Positions 1-11,387 of a stretch of DNA of 64,000 nucleotides are shown here, in pieces. The notes under the pieces were generated by a model. It was not told the DNA's origin. It saw nothing but the letters and a program-made list of their open reading frames with translations, and did no database searches. The translations under genes and the position numbers were made by a program. The stretch's first letter is position 1. Every line of letters starts with the position of its first letter. The DNA lies in NCBI GenBank assembly GCA_021234155.1, contig JAJEKV010000020.1, positions 3,456,563 to 3,520,562 on the forward strand. The letters run 5' to 3'. This DNA is from Isoetes taiwanensis. Lineage: Eukaryota > Streptophyta > Lycopodiopsida > Isoetales > Isoetaceae.

Positions 1-611
1 TTACAGGCAAAACGGTGATTTGTGCATCACCTTATGACAATCTGCACTTCAAATAGCAATATGTCGTGATTGCATATGACTGCATAGGAACCCTGATGTT
101 TACAAATAAATGTGCTTTTAGATATAATGAACAAACAAGAATGCAAGAAAATCATTCATATGGTTGCAAAAACTACACTTATTGAGTATGTCCATCATGA
201 TATGATCTGAATACCCTGCAAAGAATGCAAACAAATTGGGAATGAGTAGAATATGTTGCAAAGAATGCAAACAAACTTGCAATGCTAGGTCAAGCAAGTG
301 CTTCTTCCTGTTGCCAAAGCAATAATCAGCACATGCATTAGAATAAAGTTCTTCGTCCAGACAATTCACACATACAGAAAAAGCAGGGTCTATTGTGGTC
401 ATGCTCATGGCATTTACAAGGAATCCAAAACTGTAAAACAGAAGATGGAGTTATAAATCTAGAAGCATGGACCTTTCTACCGTATTAACAATGTAGGAAC
501 GAAAAGAATGCCAAAACAGAGGGCATTTGAGCGTCTTTGATCGTTCGAATTGGCATAACAACTTTTTTGTTTCTTATGGAACTTTCAACAACAAAATTTT
601 TCATTTGGCAT

Positions 612-881
612 CTAGCTCTTTTTCAATAGATGTTCTAGCTCAATGAGATTTTCAACAAGACTCAAGAGACCAATGACACAAGTAGAATGCAAAGCCAATG
701 GCATGATGCCATAGTCCTCTATCATGAACTTGAAATACCGGTATCCTTCATCCACCAGACTTGCACGACTGCACACAATGAAGATGCTAGTAAATGATAG
801 TCCATGTGACATTATATCAGCTTGTTGCGTATACTCAAAACATTGTAACAGAAGAGATAATTTTTCATGTGTGCCCCTCAA
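612..881 (-). pseudogene. PPR protein fragment, copy 1
   Basis: The minus-strand reading frame (about 89 codons) matches the end of a plant PLS-type pentatricopeptide protein. The pattern GLSFTSIFIVCSRASLVDEG, then YFKFMIEDYGI and LLSLVENLIELEHLL, follows the usual GVTFTSVLSACSHAGLVDEG - MxxxYGI - LLGRAGRLxEAExLI layout. Such proteins normally act in organelle RNA editing or processing. Here only about two repeats remain with no recognisable E/DYW tail downstream, so I call it a fragment. Ferns and lycophytes have very large PPR families, which fits the rest of the window. Confidence 0.6.
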
Positions 882-1877
882 TCATTGTATTGGCAAATTC
901 TGGGCCTTGCTTAGGCTATGACATTTAGTATACATATCATGGACAAAATCTCTCAATGTTGTGTCAGTCAAGATTTAACGGCAGATAACAGTGGGTTCTC
1001 CATCTTCCTATGCACCAAACTTGATTCCTTTCAAGCAAAGCTGCTTGTTTTTTTAGCAATCGTAACAACATCTCTCTAACAATATCTATTTGGATAACAC
1101 ATTAAGCTACGTAGAAAGGAAGCACATGGTATGCCATACTTGATAAGATTGCATCCAAGGGGAGAAAAGAGGACCCAAATTAATTTGGCTCTAGACACAA
1201 ATGGATTTGGATTCAAAGGCTGCAATCTTCAGTCCTGGTGCAAGCATCATATACAGCGGTATGTCGTGATTGCATATGACTGCATAGGAACCCTGATGTT
1301 TACAAATAAATGTGCTTTTAGATATAATGAACAAATAAGAATGCAAGAAAATCATTCATATGGTTGCAACAAGTACACTTATTGAGTATGTCCATCATGA
1401 TATGATCTGAATACACTGCAAAGAATGCAAACAAATTAGGAATGAGTAGAATATGTTGCAATTAATGCAAACAAACTTGCAATGCTACATAAGGTAACAA
1501 GGCTGGTCAAGCAAGTGCTTCTTCCTGTTGTCAAAGCAATAATCAACACATGCATTAGAATAAAGTTCTTCATCCAGACAACTCACTCATACAGAAAAAG
1601 CTGGGTCTATTGTGGTCATGCTCATGGCATTTACAGGAATCCAAAACTGTAAAATAGAAGATGGAGTTATAAATCTAGAAGCATGGACCTTTCTACCGTA
1701 TTAACAATGCAGGAACGAAGAGAATGCCAAAACAGAGGCCATTTGAGCATCTTTGATCGTTTGAATTGGCATAACAACTTTTTCGTTTCTTATGGAACTT
1801 TCAACAACAAAATTTTTCATTTGGCATCTAGCTCTTTTTCAATAGATGTTCTAGCTCAATGAGATTTTCCACAAGAC

Positions 1878-2075
1878 TCAAGAGACCAATGACACAAGTA
1901 GAATGCAAAGCCAATGGCATGATGCCATAGTCCAGTATCCTTCATCCACTAGACTTGCACAACTACACACAATGACGACACTGGTAAATGATAGTCCATG
2001 TGACATTATATCAGCTTGTTGCGTGTACTCAAAGCATTGTAATAGAAGAGATAATTTTTCATGTGTGCCCCTCAA
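1878..2075 (-). pseudogene. PPR protein fragment, copy 2, frameshifted
   Basis: This is the second tandem copy of the PPR fragment. The first half of the frame is nearly the same as in copy 1 up to LVDEGY. A 22 bp deletion relative to copy 1 (between catagtcc and gtatcc near 1932-1938) then shifts the frame, and the protein ends early. The deletion postdates the tandem duplication. Confidence 0.6.
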
Positions 2076-2652
2076 TCATTGCATTCCATGATAGCTTGTT
2101 TTGCATTGGCAAAATCTCAAACACTGTGTTGGCCTTGCTTAGGCTACGACATTTAGTATATATATATCAAGGACAAAATCTCTCAATGTTGTGTCAGTCA
2201 AGATTTAATGATAGATAACAGTGGGTTCTCCATCTTTCTATGCACCAAACTTGATTCCTTTCAAGCACAACTGATTATTTTTTAGCAATCGTAAAAACAT
2301 CTCTCTAGCAATATCTATTTGGATAACACATTAAGCTATGTAGAAAGGAAGCACATGGTATGCCATACTTGATAAGATTGCATCCAAGGGGAGAAAAGAG
2401 GACCCAAATCAATTTGGCTCTAGACACAAATGGATTTGGATTCAAAAGCTGCAAGCTTCAGTCCTGGTGCAAGCATCATATACTACAAGCACGAAATAAA
2501 ATCTACATTCCAAACGTTTTTTATTACAGATAAATTGAATTAGGGAAGGAGAAAAGTGCAGACTCAATGGTATTAGCATCTGAATAGGCAATCATGTTAG
2601 CCAGCAACAAGGTGATGGAGAATCCTTACATGAGTTATGCGAACCCCCCTGT

Positions 2653-3495
2653 GTGACAACTCCTCACATGCCTCAGCTGCGATTGGATTATGAACATGCA
2701 GGGGCTTACGCTCAGATGCTTGTAGATGACCTGGCAAAAATTTTGCAGTACCCTACGCTAGAGCAACAGACAGGCCACATGTTTAGGACTGCTGTTGTGG
2801 AAAGGTGTTTTGGGATAAGTCGCCCTCGATGGACCTCCAGGACCACAACATTCCCACATAATCAATGGTTTGATGCGGAGTGCAAGGAACACAAATATTG
2901 GCTCCGCCAGGTCACAGGCCCTACTTTATACCCACATAGAGAGTATCGCATCTTCCCTAAAGCTAAAAAGCTAGGTACATCGCAATGCATCAAAGAAAAA
3001 TGTTCTACCTCCTGGAACGTCACCGCAGGACCTTCTGGCAAAGGGTTCTCAGAAAGCCAGTACAGCCCACAGGGAAGATCACTCCTGAGCAGTGGAGGCA
3101 ATACTTGCAACAGCTATACGACCCTCAGGGTGCACAGGCAGTAATACCCATGCAACAAGGCCCAGTGCATGACATAGTCAGACGTGGATCAAGGCTTACA
3201 ACGTCTTGCCAAAGGAAAATCGTCGGGACTTGATGGTATGCAGGCAAAATTGCTCAAGTGGGCAGGGTCCATAGTACTGGTGCTGACCGCCTTATTCAAC
3301 AAGGTATTACAGGAAGGCTTCCTATTGCAGTGGACCAACAGTAGAGTTGTTTCCATCTATAAGGCACGTGACCCGCACTGCCCAGCTAATTACCAAACAA
3401 TTATGGTCTGTTCGATGTTTGCAAAATTGCTCACTGGAATTTTCGAGCAACAGTTGATGGGTTGGGCAGAGGCATCAGAGGTGCGAGCCCTCACC
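2653..3495 (+). pseudogene. LINE (non-LTR retrotransposon) reverse transcriptase remnant
   Basis: Three plus-strand frames laid end to end give the middle of a LINE ORF2. The pre-RT linker (HNQWFDAECKE, then FWQRVLRKPV and EQWRQYLQQLYDP) is followed by the start of the RT domain: LAKGKSSGLDGMQAKLLKWA, LTALFNKVLQEGF, VVSIYKARDP and ANYQTIMVCSMFAKLLTGIF. These match the KxGKSxGxDGIPAELLK, SRVVPIYKKGD and PANYRPIS blocks. At least two frameshifts separate the pieces (near 2985 and 3190). The RT stops abruptly after LMGWAE near 3495, before the catalytic YADD box, where the minus-strand transposase-like gene begins. Dead element. Confidence 0.75.
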
Positions 3496-3532
3496 CATTA
3501 TAAAATGGTTTTACATTTCATCCTCATCAGAA

Positions 3533-5032
3533 AGAACTTCGGGTAATTTCTGTAAAATTTTCTCCTCATCTAAAGGATCCAACCTATATACAGTCTTGTT
3601 CTGATGTTTAGTTGGTGGCATGTGAAGTCTAATTGCACAGATCTATGTTGTGAATACTATGCCCTTAGCGTCTTTACTGCAAAGATCATAGCTGACAATT
3701 GATCTTGTGCCCTTCTTGTAATACATACTTTCTATGACACTATCACCGGTGAGGTACCATGTTCCATTGAGTTGGAAGTCTTTCTCCACTATCCATTTTA
3801 GTTTTGTGCATACCAAAATCCAAAATTCAGCACCCTCTTCATTCCCTTCGGAGCAACAACAACAAAATTATCACCAACTCTAAATGCCTCTGCTAACATC
3901 ATGAGATTGGAGGAGAACAAGGACTTGCTGGATTTACGGTCCTCCTCAATGTCAGCGTGCACATTGAAGGATGGTACAATAACTTGAAGTTTTCAATCAT
4001 CAACATAGTCTTTGTTCACACAACTGTCCCATATGCCATCCAAGCAATAGCTAGAGAAGAATGAAAGTTCCCTCGTATGCAGTTGCAATGGAGATTCAGG
4101 ATTGAATGCATGCACACAATGGATCTGCCTAGTGTCCAAAATCCTTGCTGTATCCCACACTTTCTTTCTATCTATATCCTCCACCTTGACTTCCCAAAAG
4201 AGCCTTTTTATATTTTTCCTCTTGCTGGTTTCAGATGTGTTCATCCACTCGGATGTTCCACAAGTAAACATCTCTTCAGCAACTTCTACCACTTCGTGAG
4301 CATTACCCAATTTTATGCTGATGTATTGTAATTGCAGTTGTCTTTACCATCTCTTCAACTCAGCAGCCTTGCCATCACGTTCACCTTTCCCGTGGTTAGA
4401 ACCAAAAAAATTCCACATATAGACTTCAATGTCGTTTATGTGCCTAGCCACAAAGTAAAATGGTCTAGAAGCCTTGAATTGAGATGCTAGCCGTCTGAAA
4501 ACATATATTGTCTCTTTGGCACCCTTCCTTTCTGCTCCAAATATTTGTGGTGCTTCATGAATGAAGCAGTGTTGCACGAACAAAGTATCGTGTTCCTTAT
4601 CATTTGATACATTGTTTTCTTGATAATCTCATCTGCCACTGAGTCATACTGATATGTTATTTGAACCAAAATGGTAATCTGGTTATTGACCCAGCGCATT
4701 GACTGCACCTCCTCTTGTTCCTTGAATGTATAGTCTGCAAAATCCACTATCGAAAAACATGCATTTGCTGGGAGATTCATCAAAAGCTCCTTAAATTGTT
4801 TTGTCTGCCATTGGTACCTGAAATTATGCAGTGGAAAGATTTTTAGACGCTCTTTTAGTTTACCTAGAAGATCTTTGGGTTCTGTCTCATTGTACTGATG
4901 CGTCAATCTCCTACCAGAACTCGAGACGTTGCCTCTTTTGTAGTCAATGTACCCCCATTTCACTTTCCTGTTACTGCCACTTTCTTTCATGGGATAGGTC
5001 TGAAACTTCGCAATTTTACGAGAATAGTGCAA
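3533..5032 (-). pseudogene. DDE-like transposase-related gene ('GHGKG' family), one frameshift and two or more stops
   Basis: Reading the minus strand gives one coherent protein of roughly 450-500 residues. Blocks in order: FRYQWQTKQFKELLMNLP; IVDFADY (first acidic site); VQSMRWVNNQITILVQITY; FSDG followed by SQFKASRPF (second acidic site, split by a frameshift near 4490); WNFFGSNHGKGERDG with LKRW; then, past a TAA at 4344-4346, GNAHEVVEVAEEM; and a C-terminal region from about 4000 to 3540 (FRVGDNFVVVAPKG, WILVCTKLKWIVEKDFQ, IVSYDLCS, DEEKILQKLPEV). I recall relatives in animals and non-seed plants sharing the MDFAENY - TDSxxSQYRNK - ExGHGKGxxDGxG signature, which looks like a D-D-E triad. 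The acidic residue expected before GHGKG appears replaced (FGSNHGKG). I cannot name the superfamily. Confidence 0.5.
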
Positions 5033-5079
5033 ACTTATCCAAGCTATGGGACATTTTAGCGGTGCAACATATATGGTGA

Positions 5080-7630
5080 TTTAAATGCATGCAGAACATC
5101 TTACGTGCAAAATCCAATCTTACAGCAACTGAGCAACTTTGCATTTAAAAGGAAATCATTTCTTTCCTGCATTTATGCGATAAGCAGTGTCTATTTACCC
5201 CTGCTTTGCTCATATTAACATCCAATCAGGCAACCAGCCTTGCAAGAATCCACGGTTGCAGATAGACGTGAAGCTAAAATGAGTAGTGACATTGAGAAAC
5301 CATTTGATCCAATGTAAGGCACCGTTGCTTTTTGTAACCTTTCATTATTCATTTCCTTCTTAACTTGAACATGAACAACATGATAGATTTTTCGTGCAAA
5401 TATTCTTTATCTTAAATTGCACTGACTTCTTTGTCTTATTCGATTTCTTTAGCTTCCACTTGTGGCATTCATTGTTGGGATTTTTTCCCTTTTTTTTTTA
5501 CTTTCTTTTTGCAATGACAAATATGACATCTTGGATTCCTATGATTTTGCATCATGTGCAGCATGTATACACAAAACAATTTTCCCTGGAAGAAGCAGTA
5601 TCCATATTATGTTTTATTTCATTTATCAATTTGCAAGCATGTAGCTGGGTCAAATTTCAGAATCTTAAGGCGCGGATTGTTGAATATCCAACTGGGACCA
5701 TTATCTATTCAGTCCATGCGGTTTCCTTTGTAGATCTCAAGCAGGCTTTTTCTAGCAAAGATAAAAGAATAGAATATCAGATTATGGGCTACATTGTTTA
5801 GTCCAACATGTGCAATTTCAAACAAAGTTACAACCAAAGATTATGGGCACTTAAATATTTTGCTGCTAATAAGTGAGTTGTTGTTAACACACACTTCCTT
5901 TGTATTCATGGAATTTACAATCTCATGTGAACCTAAGAAGCACATAGCCCCATGTCCAACAATAATACCCAAGTAGTTATATAGAGTATCCCTCTATGGC
6001 CTATAACTATAGTACAATAATGACTGTTAGAATGACAATCATTAAGTCGAGCTACAATTGCCTTTCATTGGTCTACAACTTCATGATAAGCAACTGCAAT
6101 AAGTTATACCATGTCTCAAGTATTGTTTTTACTGATTTGGCTCTTCATTGCATCGCTCTCTTTATCTTTATGGAATCTTCCACATCAAGGGCCAGCATAT
6201 TTTATTACTTAAAAACTCTTGCATGAATCCATGGTGCAAGATCGACTTCAGCGACCATGCCTCCGACATTCACCACCGGTCTTTTTCTTTGCAACTGCAT
6301 GCAACAACATGGGCAGATAGGAATCTGAAAGCCACAAGCTCTGCCAAAATATGTCGCAATCAAAAGGTCAATAATTTGAGCTTTGCTCCAATCTATGTAA
6401 ATAAGTTGCATGTTAATCATGCCCAGATGCTATATTTCGGTTAATCAACACACGCAACGAGAAACCTGTAATATTTCTCTTATTTAAAATTAGGTGTGCC
6501 ACTTATCATGTCGTGATACTTGTTACATTCGTTTGGAGGATGATGTTGGGCAGTAGTTGCTTATTGAGAAAGCCCAAAACGTATATATTTATTACTGCTG
6601 CTATTGCAACAACTGCACCCATGTAAAATATGGAGGCTGGTAAAATACAAACCACCAGAGGCATGTAAAATATGACACTTGATGGAAGGTTGGAAAGCTG
6701 CATCACCTTCAAATCCATATTACATTAACTCGACTAACAATCAATATATATTGTCCCAACCCATACGATGCATTGTATTTTATTGAGAATAAAATTGGAT
6801 TCAAGCATGTATAAGCTTTCTAGAAGATCCTTCTGCCGATCTTCGAAATACCACGGACGAAAAACCAACGCGAGACCGACTGCCTTGCCTCCTTCCCAAC
6901 CCTGCAGTTCTGCTAGTTCTTCTTTTTATTTTATTTCAGCACTTTTGCACTACACAAGGTGTAGCCTTCGGTGCACTCTGAGGCTATCCACGTTGCAGCC
7001 ACGTACCATTTTTATGCAAGTGTTTTTGTGCAGTTGGATGCATTTTCTATCATTTAATGTTCATCTACGGCTACCGAAATTCATCAAAATTCCAGGTTGG
7101 TTATGCCTGCGCTGAATTCGTTGTCCTTTAGCCGTAACTATGTTGTATATGCCGTTAGGTTGTTTCTCTCTGCAACGGAGGTAGTTCTCAAGGCCAGCAT
7201 TGCTCCAGAGGCCATAACAAATCGAAAATGCTCTCGGATCCTACCCTTTGAAGCGCCTTCAGGTTTAGAATCATTTTCCTTACAGAAATGTAACAATGTG
7301 GGGCAGAAACGTAACAATGTGGGGCATGATTATCTTTCCAAAGACAAAAACCTAACATGCTGCATCCAATGACATGAAACCTCAGCCTCTAGCATATCAC
7401 GAAGAATTGGGCTATAGCAAACCTAGTTGAAAAGCTCTAAGAAAATTACCTAGCTACAATTTACATCAAAATTTCGTATTTTATCTATGACGAACTGTTT
7501 TTTAGGTGAAGATAGCCGTTGGATCTATCTCCTCCAAAATACATTGCCAGGAACATTACAGGATACCTTCAAAAGCAAAGGAATGTTGGCATTCTGTTTG
7601 GAATTTTAAGCATCCACCAGTGCTTGTAAG
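5080..7630. other. AT-rich interval without recognisable genes
   Basis: Several open stretches exist (for example 5394-5801), but they are hydrophobic or phenylalanine-rich translations of T-rich DNA with no family motifs. A slightly more GC-balanced patch lies at 6830-7120. I see no gene, RNA or transposon end here that I can support. Confidence 0.4.
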
Positions 7631-7639
7631 GAAGAAAAT

Positions 7640-7970
7640 GTTGTCTTCTCCGCATTGTTTAGCTCTTAAATTGGCTTTTGTCCTAATCCTTTTAATAATC
7701 AAACTGCCACATGTTCATGGCAGGAGCACATTGGTTTCTCACAATTGTGGATGATTACAACACATTCAGTTGGGCTTTTTTTGTGCAGCCATAAAGGATA
7801 AAGCTTTTCTAAAGTTCCAAAAGTTTCACTCATATGTTGAAGCAGAATTTGTCACGCCATTCAAAACTGTCAGAGAGATAATAGCAAATAATTCAAGAAT
7901 AAAAGGTTTGAATTCAAATCGTGTAAGCATGAATCGTCAATTCTTTGCAGAGACCATTTATTTGGATTTG
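7640..7970 (+). pseudogene. Ty1/copia integrase remnant
   Basis: Two shifted plus-strand frames give LPHVHG, then FLTIVDDYNTFSWAFFV and KDKAFLKFQKFHSYVEAEF. These correspond to the start of the copia integrase core (GGARYFLTIVDDYSRYTWVYF - KSEVFEKFKEFKALVE). The first catalytic aspartate region is visible (TIVDDY). A stop and frame changes interrupt it, and no LTRs or RT were found nearby, so this is an isolated scrap. Confidence 0.55.
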
Positions 7971-8384
7971 ATACTTACTTAATCTACTCCATTCTTGAAT
8001 CAATTCTATATGCCCAGTTGTGACCTGCAAGTTCAATTGCAGATATTCCTACTAAAAGCATAGAGGTCCCATATCCAGGGTTGTTACTACTTAAGAGTCA
8101 TCTTCATGATTGATTTGCTACACCCAGGAAACTTCAGTCAATATCTGATGTTTGCAAATATCGAGTGCAACAGCAGGCCATTGCTGGCTTGGATCTGGTT
8201 GGTAATGTTTCTTTTGATAGATTTGAAGCTAGTACAGATTATAAGCAAGTGATTTAAAGATAGGACACATTATAAGGATTATCTGCACATGGATCAAATG
8301 GCTCAAACCTCAAGAAAGTAAAAGTATAGGTCTTGCTATTGCTTCCATTGCCAATACCCTTTTGTGAATTTGATCCCTTCAGTG

Positions 8385-8743
8385 CCGGTTTTCTTCAAAA
8401 CCAAGTGCATCTTTTATACTGTATCAGCATGATATACCTGGCTGGAACTATAGTAGGCTTGAGTCTGATGTTGCTGTTGCAATATATGCTCATTGGTACG
8501 AGGTGGAGATATTCCAATTAGCTAGGTATGGGGACATTCTGCGACCACTTTATGATCACAGGCACATCATCTATTGCATGCCTGGTCATATACTATGTAA
8601 GGATGTTTTGGCATTTTCAAGGGGCACCTCCAGAGCAATCCTTGAGTAGGGGCAAAAGCACGTTAAGGTTTTATTTCCTTCGTTGAAGAATCTCAGGTCC
8701 GGAACTCAAGGGAGAGTAGAAAGCAGTTCCTTCAGGTTGATTC
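8385..8743 (+). other. Unrecognised coding-like stretch
   Basis: One plus-strand frame stays open from about 8385 to 8743 except for a TAG near 8648. It includes HDIPGWNYSRLESDVAVAIY, FQLARYGDILRPLYDHRHII and GHILCKDVLAFSRGTSRAIL. Composition is balanced and protein-like rather than low-complexity, but I do not recognise the family. No ATG clearly begins it. It could be a decayed exon. Confidence 0.25.
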
Positions 8744-10104
8744 GGTAAGAAGCATTGCTCTAGGAAGAAGCAATTCAACTAAGGAAGAATCACCTTGAAT
8801 GTTTAGTTTAAGGCCATACGTCATCATTCCTCAACAGGAAGGATGGAAAGGCCCCTAATCCATGCTGCATGTAAGTTTGGGGTCTGTTCAGCTCCTACTA
8901 TGGTATTTTGTAAACTAGAATATATTGGATTCACAAGAAAGTTCAGTAACATAGCAACATTGCAAAGAATATGAAAAGATGAACTTCATGTGCATCTTTC
9001 AAAAGGTTAATATAGGAGTAACGAAGTCAGATATGCAACTTTCGACAGTTTATGCTATAAGATTTTGGACAGTTTTTGGGAAAGTTTGGAGAGTTTACAG
9101 GAAGGGTAGGTCCATTTGGACAGTTTAAAGAAAGGGGAGACCAAACATTTTGGAAAGAACACAAGTTATGAACACGGCTTGAAGGCAGACTATCTAAATT
9201 CCCCACAAATCGAGGGCTGTTTGCAAGGACTGGAAGTATATCCTTTGTTGGAAGCAACGCATGCCAGATCTTCTGTTGTAGAATCAGACATCGAAAGAAT
9301 GTCTTTTGTTGTAGCAATGTAATCATGCTTAAAAATATCTTAAAGAAAGAATAAGTATAATCTCAACTTGGAGTTTTCTGAATTTCATTAGCATTGTATT
9401 TCCATATTGCAGGTCATTATGACAAGAGCCAATCTGCTGCCCAGGTCTGGAAATGAGCTTCTATACCTCCGTAATCTCATGAGGTATATTGTGCAAGCCA
9501 AATTTTTTATAAATTTTTTGTTTTCCAAGCTCTACAGAACCAATCTCTACAGGAAGGTAAACAATTAGATACAAAGTGCAACTCACGTTAACTGTTTTCA
9601 GATGTTAGCATAGCATAATCCTGGCACATCAAGTTGAGGTTTGTGTCTCGAAGCCGAGAGTTTGAATTTCCTTGTGGGCAGCAACATCATTGCCTGGTCA
9701 ATATTGTGGCAAAAAACCAGACCTTTAGCTTCTTTGCTGGAGAATCTGCTAATGTTAAAGTTAGACGTGCACCTGCTTTATATCTCTGTAACATCTGCTA
9801 GATAACTCTACTCCACTGCTTTATAACAGAGCATACCTTTAATTTATGTTGATGCATTCCATGAATCGAGATAGTATATACAATATGATGGGAGTGTTGT
9901 ACGTTGCAGATCTTCTTTTGTAGAATCAGACATCGAAAGAATGGCTTTAACCAATATCAGCAACAGAGGCAGCTCTCACATGATCAAGCACTGATATGTT
10001 TATAGACACATCTCCACCATCAACAAGGCAAAGATTGATATGTAGGGGTTCAACCCCAACACTCCATGCTCAAGAAGTAATTAGGCATAGGATTCAGGAC
10101 AAAG

Positions 10105-10538
10105 CTACTCAAATATTATCAGCTTTCTTACATCCACAAAATGTATGGTTTCTTTGAGTTTACCTTCAGCAGGATCTTTATTGTTGTCCCTTTGGAAGTC
10201 ATTTCTGTAGTTTCTTGCTGTTTCCTTGAAATCTATTATATCATGTTTTGTATCCCACCCTTGTATATAATCTTTAGGTGGTATTCTGCACAAGTTTACA
10301 TGTCTCGTAATTTGGCTTGACAAGATGTGTTTTTTTGCGCTGGATGAGGCATTGTTGTTGTCCTCTTCCTTCTCTATCTCTTGGAGGTAATGCTCCCATA
10401 ACTAGGAGTGCAGGATCAATAAACTTATTAGTAAATAGAGCACAAGTTCAGATATTAAAAGGGGTTTAGTACCTCTGTGACTTCCACTTCATTCTTTCGT
10501 TTTCGAGCATTTGCATTTGAATTTGTTTTTGGGGCCAT
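10105..10538 (-). pseudogene. Two-exon gene fragment, copy 1 (best preserved)
   Basis: On the minus strand an ATG at 10538 opens a 22-codon exon (MAPKTNSNANARKRKNEVEV, ending TE) that finishes at 10473 with GAG|gtac. An intron of 71 bases ends ctcctag, and exon 2 (10401-10105) continues in phase 0 as LWEHYLQEIEKEEDNNNASS. It ends in DVRKLIIFE and a stop. The product would be about 120 residues, lysine-rich at the N-terminus and acidic after it. I do not recognise the family. Three copies in the window keep most of the exon 2 reading frame, including YIQGWDTK, IDFKET, NDFQRDNN and DPAEGKL. It is either a small transposon gene or a captured host gene start. Confidence 0.45.
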
Positions 10539-10939
10539 TGCCTTTGTTTTTATGCGATAAAGGTGCATTATCATTCTGGTTATGACAATAAAATATTATT
10601 TTGTCTTGTTCCTACATTTAATGCATGATAAGACCATTGTTTGGCTGGAAGTCTGCAAGTTTGAGGAGGTTCTAACCCTTGAAAGCGTCATGTATAGCAG
10701 TCCTGGTGTAAATGCCTTGCGGTTTGTGGTAGTCCATTCTAGACTGCTATACGTGATGCTTTCAAGGGTTAGAACCTCCCAACAGATTTGCATAGTACGA
10801 CTAATCAAACCTGCACTTTCAGCCAAACAATGGTCTTATCATGCATTAAACGCAGGTACAAAATTTAATAATACTTTATTGTCATAACCAGAATGACAAT
10901 ACACCTTTAACGTAGATAAAAAACAAAGGCAATTATAGC

Positions 10940-11376
10940 TCAAAAAACAAATTCAAATGCAAATGCTGAAATGCTGGAAAACAAAAGAATGAAGTGGAAG
11001 TCACAGAGGTACTAAACCCCTTTTAACATCTGAACTTGTGCTCTATTTACTAACAAATTTATTGATCCTGCACTCCTATTTATGGGAGCATTACCTCCAA
11101 CAGATAGAGAAAGAAGAGGACAACAAGAATGCCTCATCCAGCGCAACAAAACACATCTTGTCAAGCCAAATTATCAGACATGTAAACTTGTGCGGAATAC
11201 CACCTGAAGATTACATACAAGGGTGGGATACAAAACATGATATGATAGATTTCAAGGAAACAACAAGAAACTACAAGAATGACTTCCAAAGGGACAACAA
11301 TGAAGATCCTGCTGAAGGTAAACTCAAAGAAACCATACATTTTGTGGATGTAAGAAAGCTGATAATATTTGAGTAG
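10940..11376 (+). pseudogene. Two-exon gene fragment, copy 2 (inverted)
   Basis: This is the right arm of the fold-back. Exon 2 is open (HYLQQIEKEEDNKNASSSAT through DVRKLIIFE) and differs from copy 1 at about a dozen residues. The exon 1 start codon context is lost (ctcaaaaaac replaces gccccaaaaac) and small indels disturb exon 1. The intron donor gaggtact and acceptor region survive, although the acceptor reads ctcctatt instead of ctcctagtt, so splicing is probably lost. Confidence 0.45.
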
Positions 11377-11387
11377 CTAATGCATCT

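Larger units (their letters stand above)
61..2482. repeat. 1.2 kb tandem direct duplication
   Basis: The segment starting at 61 (atgtcgtgattgcatatgac) restarts almost unchanged at 1261, and the matching ends are near 1254 and 2482. The copies are nearly identical over about 1.2 kb, with scattered substitutions and small indels. Copy 2 has about 20 extra bases near 1487 and lacks 22 bases near 1935. Both copies carry the same PPR-like sequence on the minus strand. The window starts close to the left edge of copy 1, so further copies may lie outside. Confidence 0.9.
10104..11378. repeat. Long fold-back (inverted repeat), arms of about 0.6 kb
   Basis: The left arm (about 10104-10710) is the reverse complement of the right arm (about 10737-11378), with only about 25 bases between them. 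For example, ctactcaaatattatcagct at the left end pairs with the sequence ending in ttgagtag at 11376. Near the centre, ggttctaacccttgaaagc pairs with gctttcaagggttagaacc. Transcripts would form a roughly 600 bp imperfect hairpin. Each arm holds one copy of the two-exon gene fragment described separately. The same family recurs as a single arm at 16390-17100. Confidence 0.85.

Noticed and set aside
5394-5801. 135-codon membrane-protein-like ORF
   Set aside because: Phe-rich translation of T-rich DNA with no family motif and no upstream promoter signal; likely chance.
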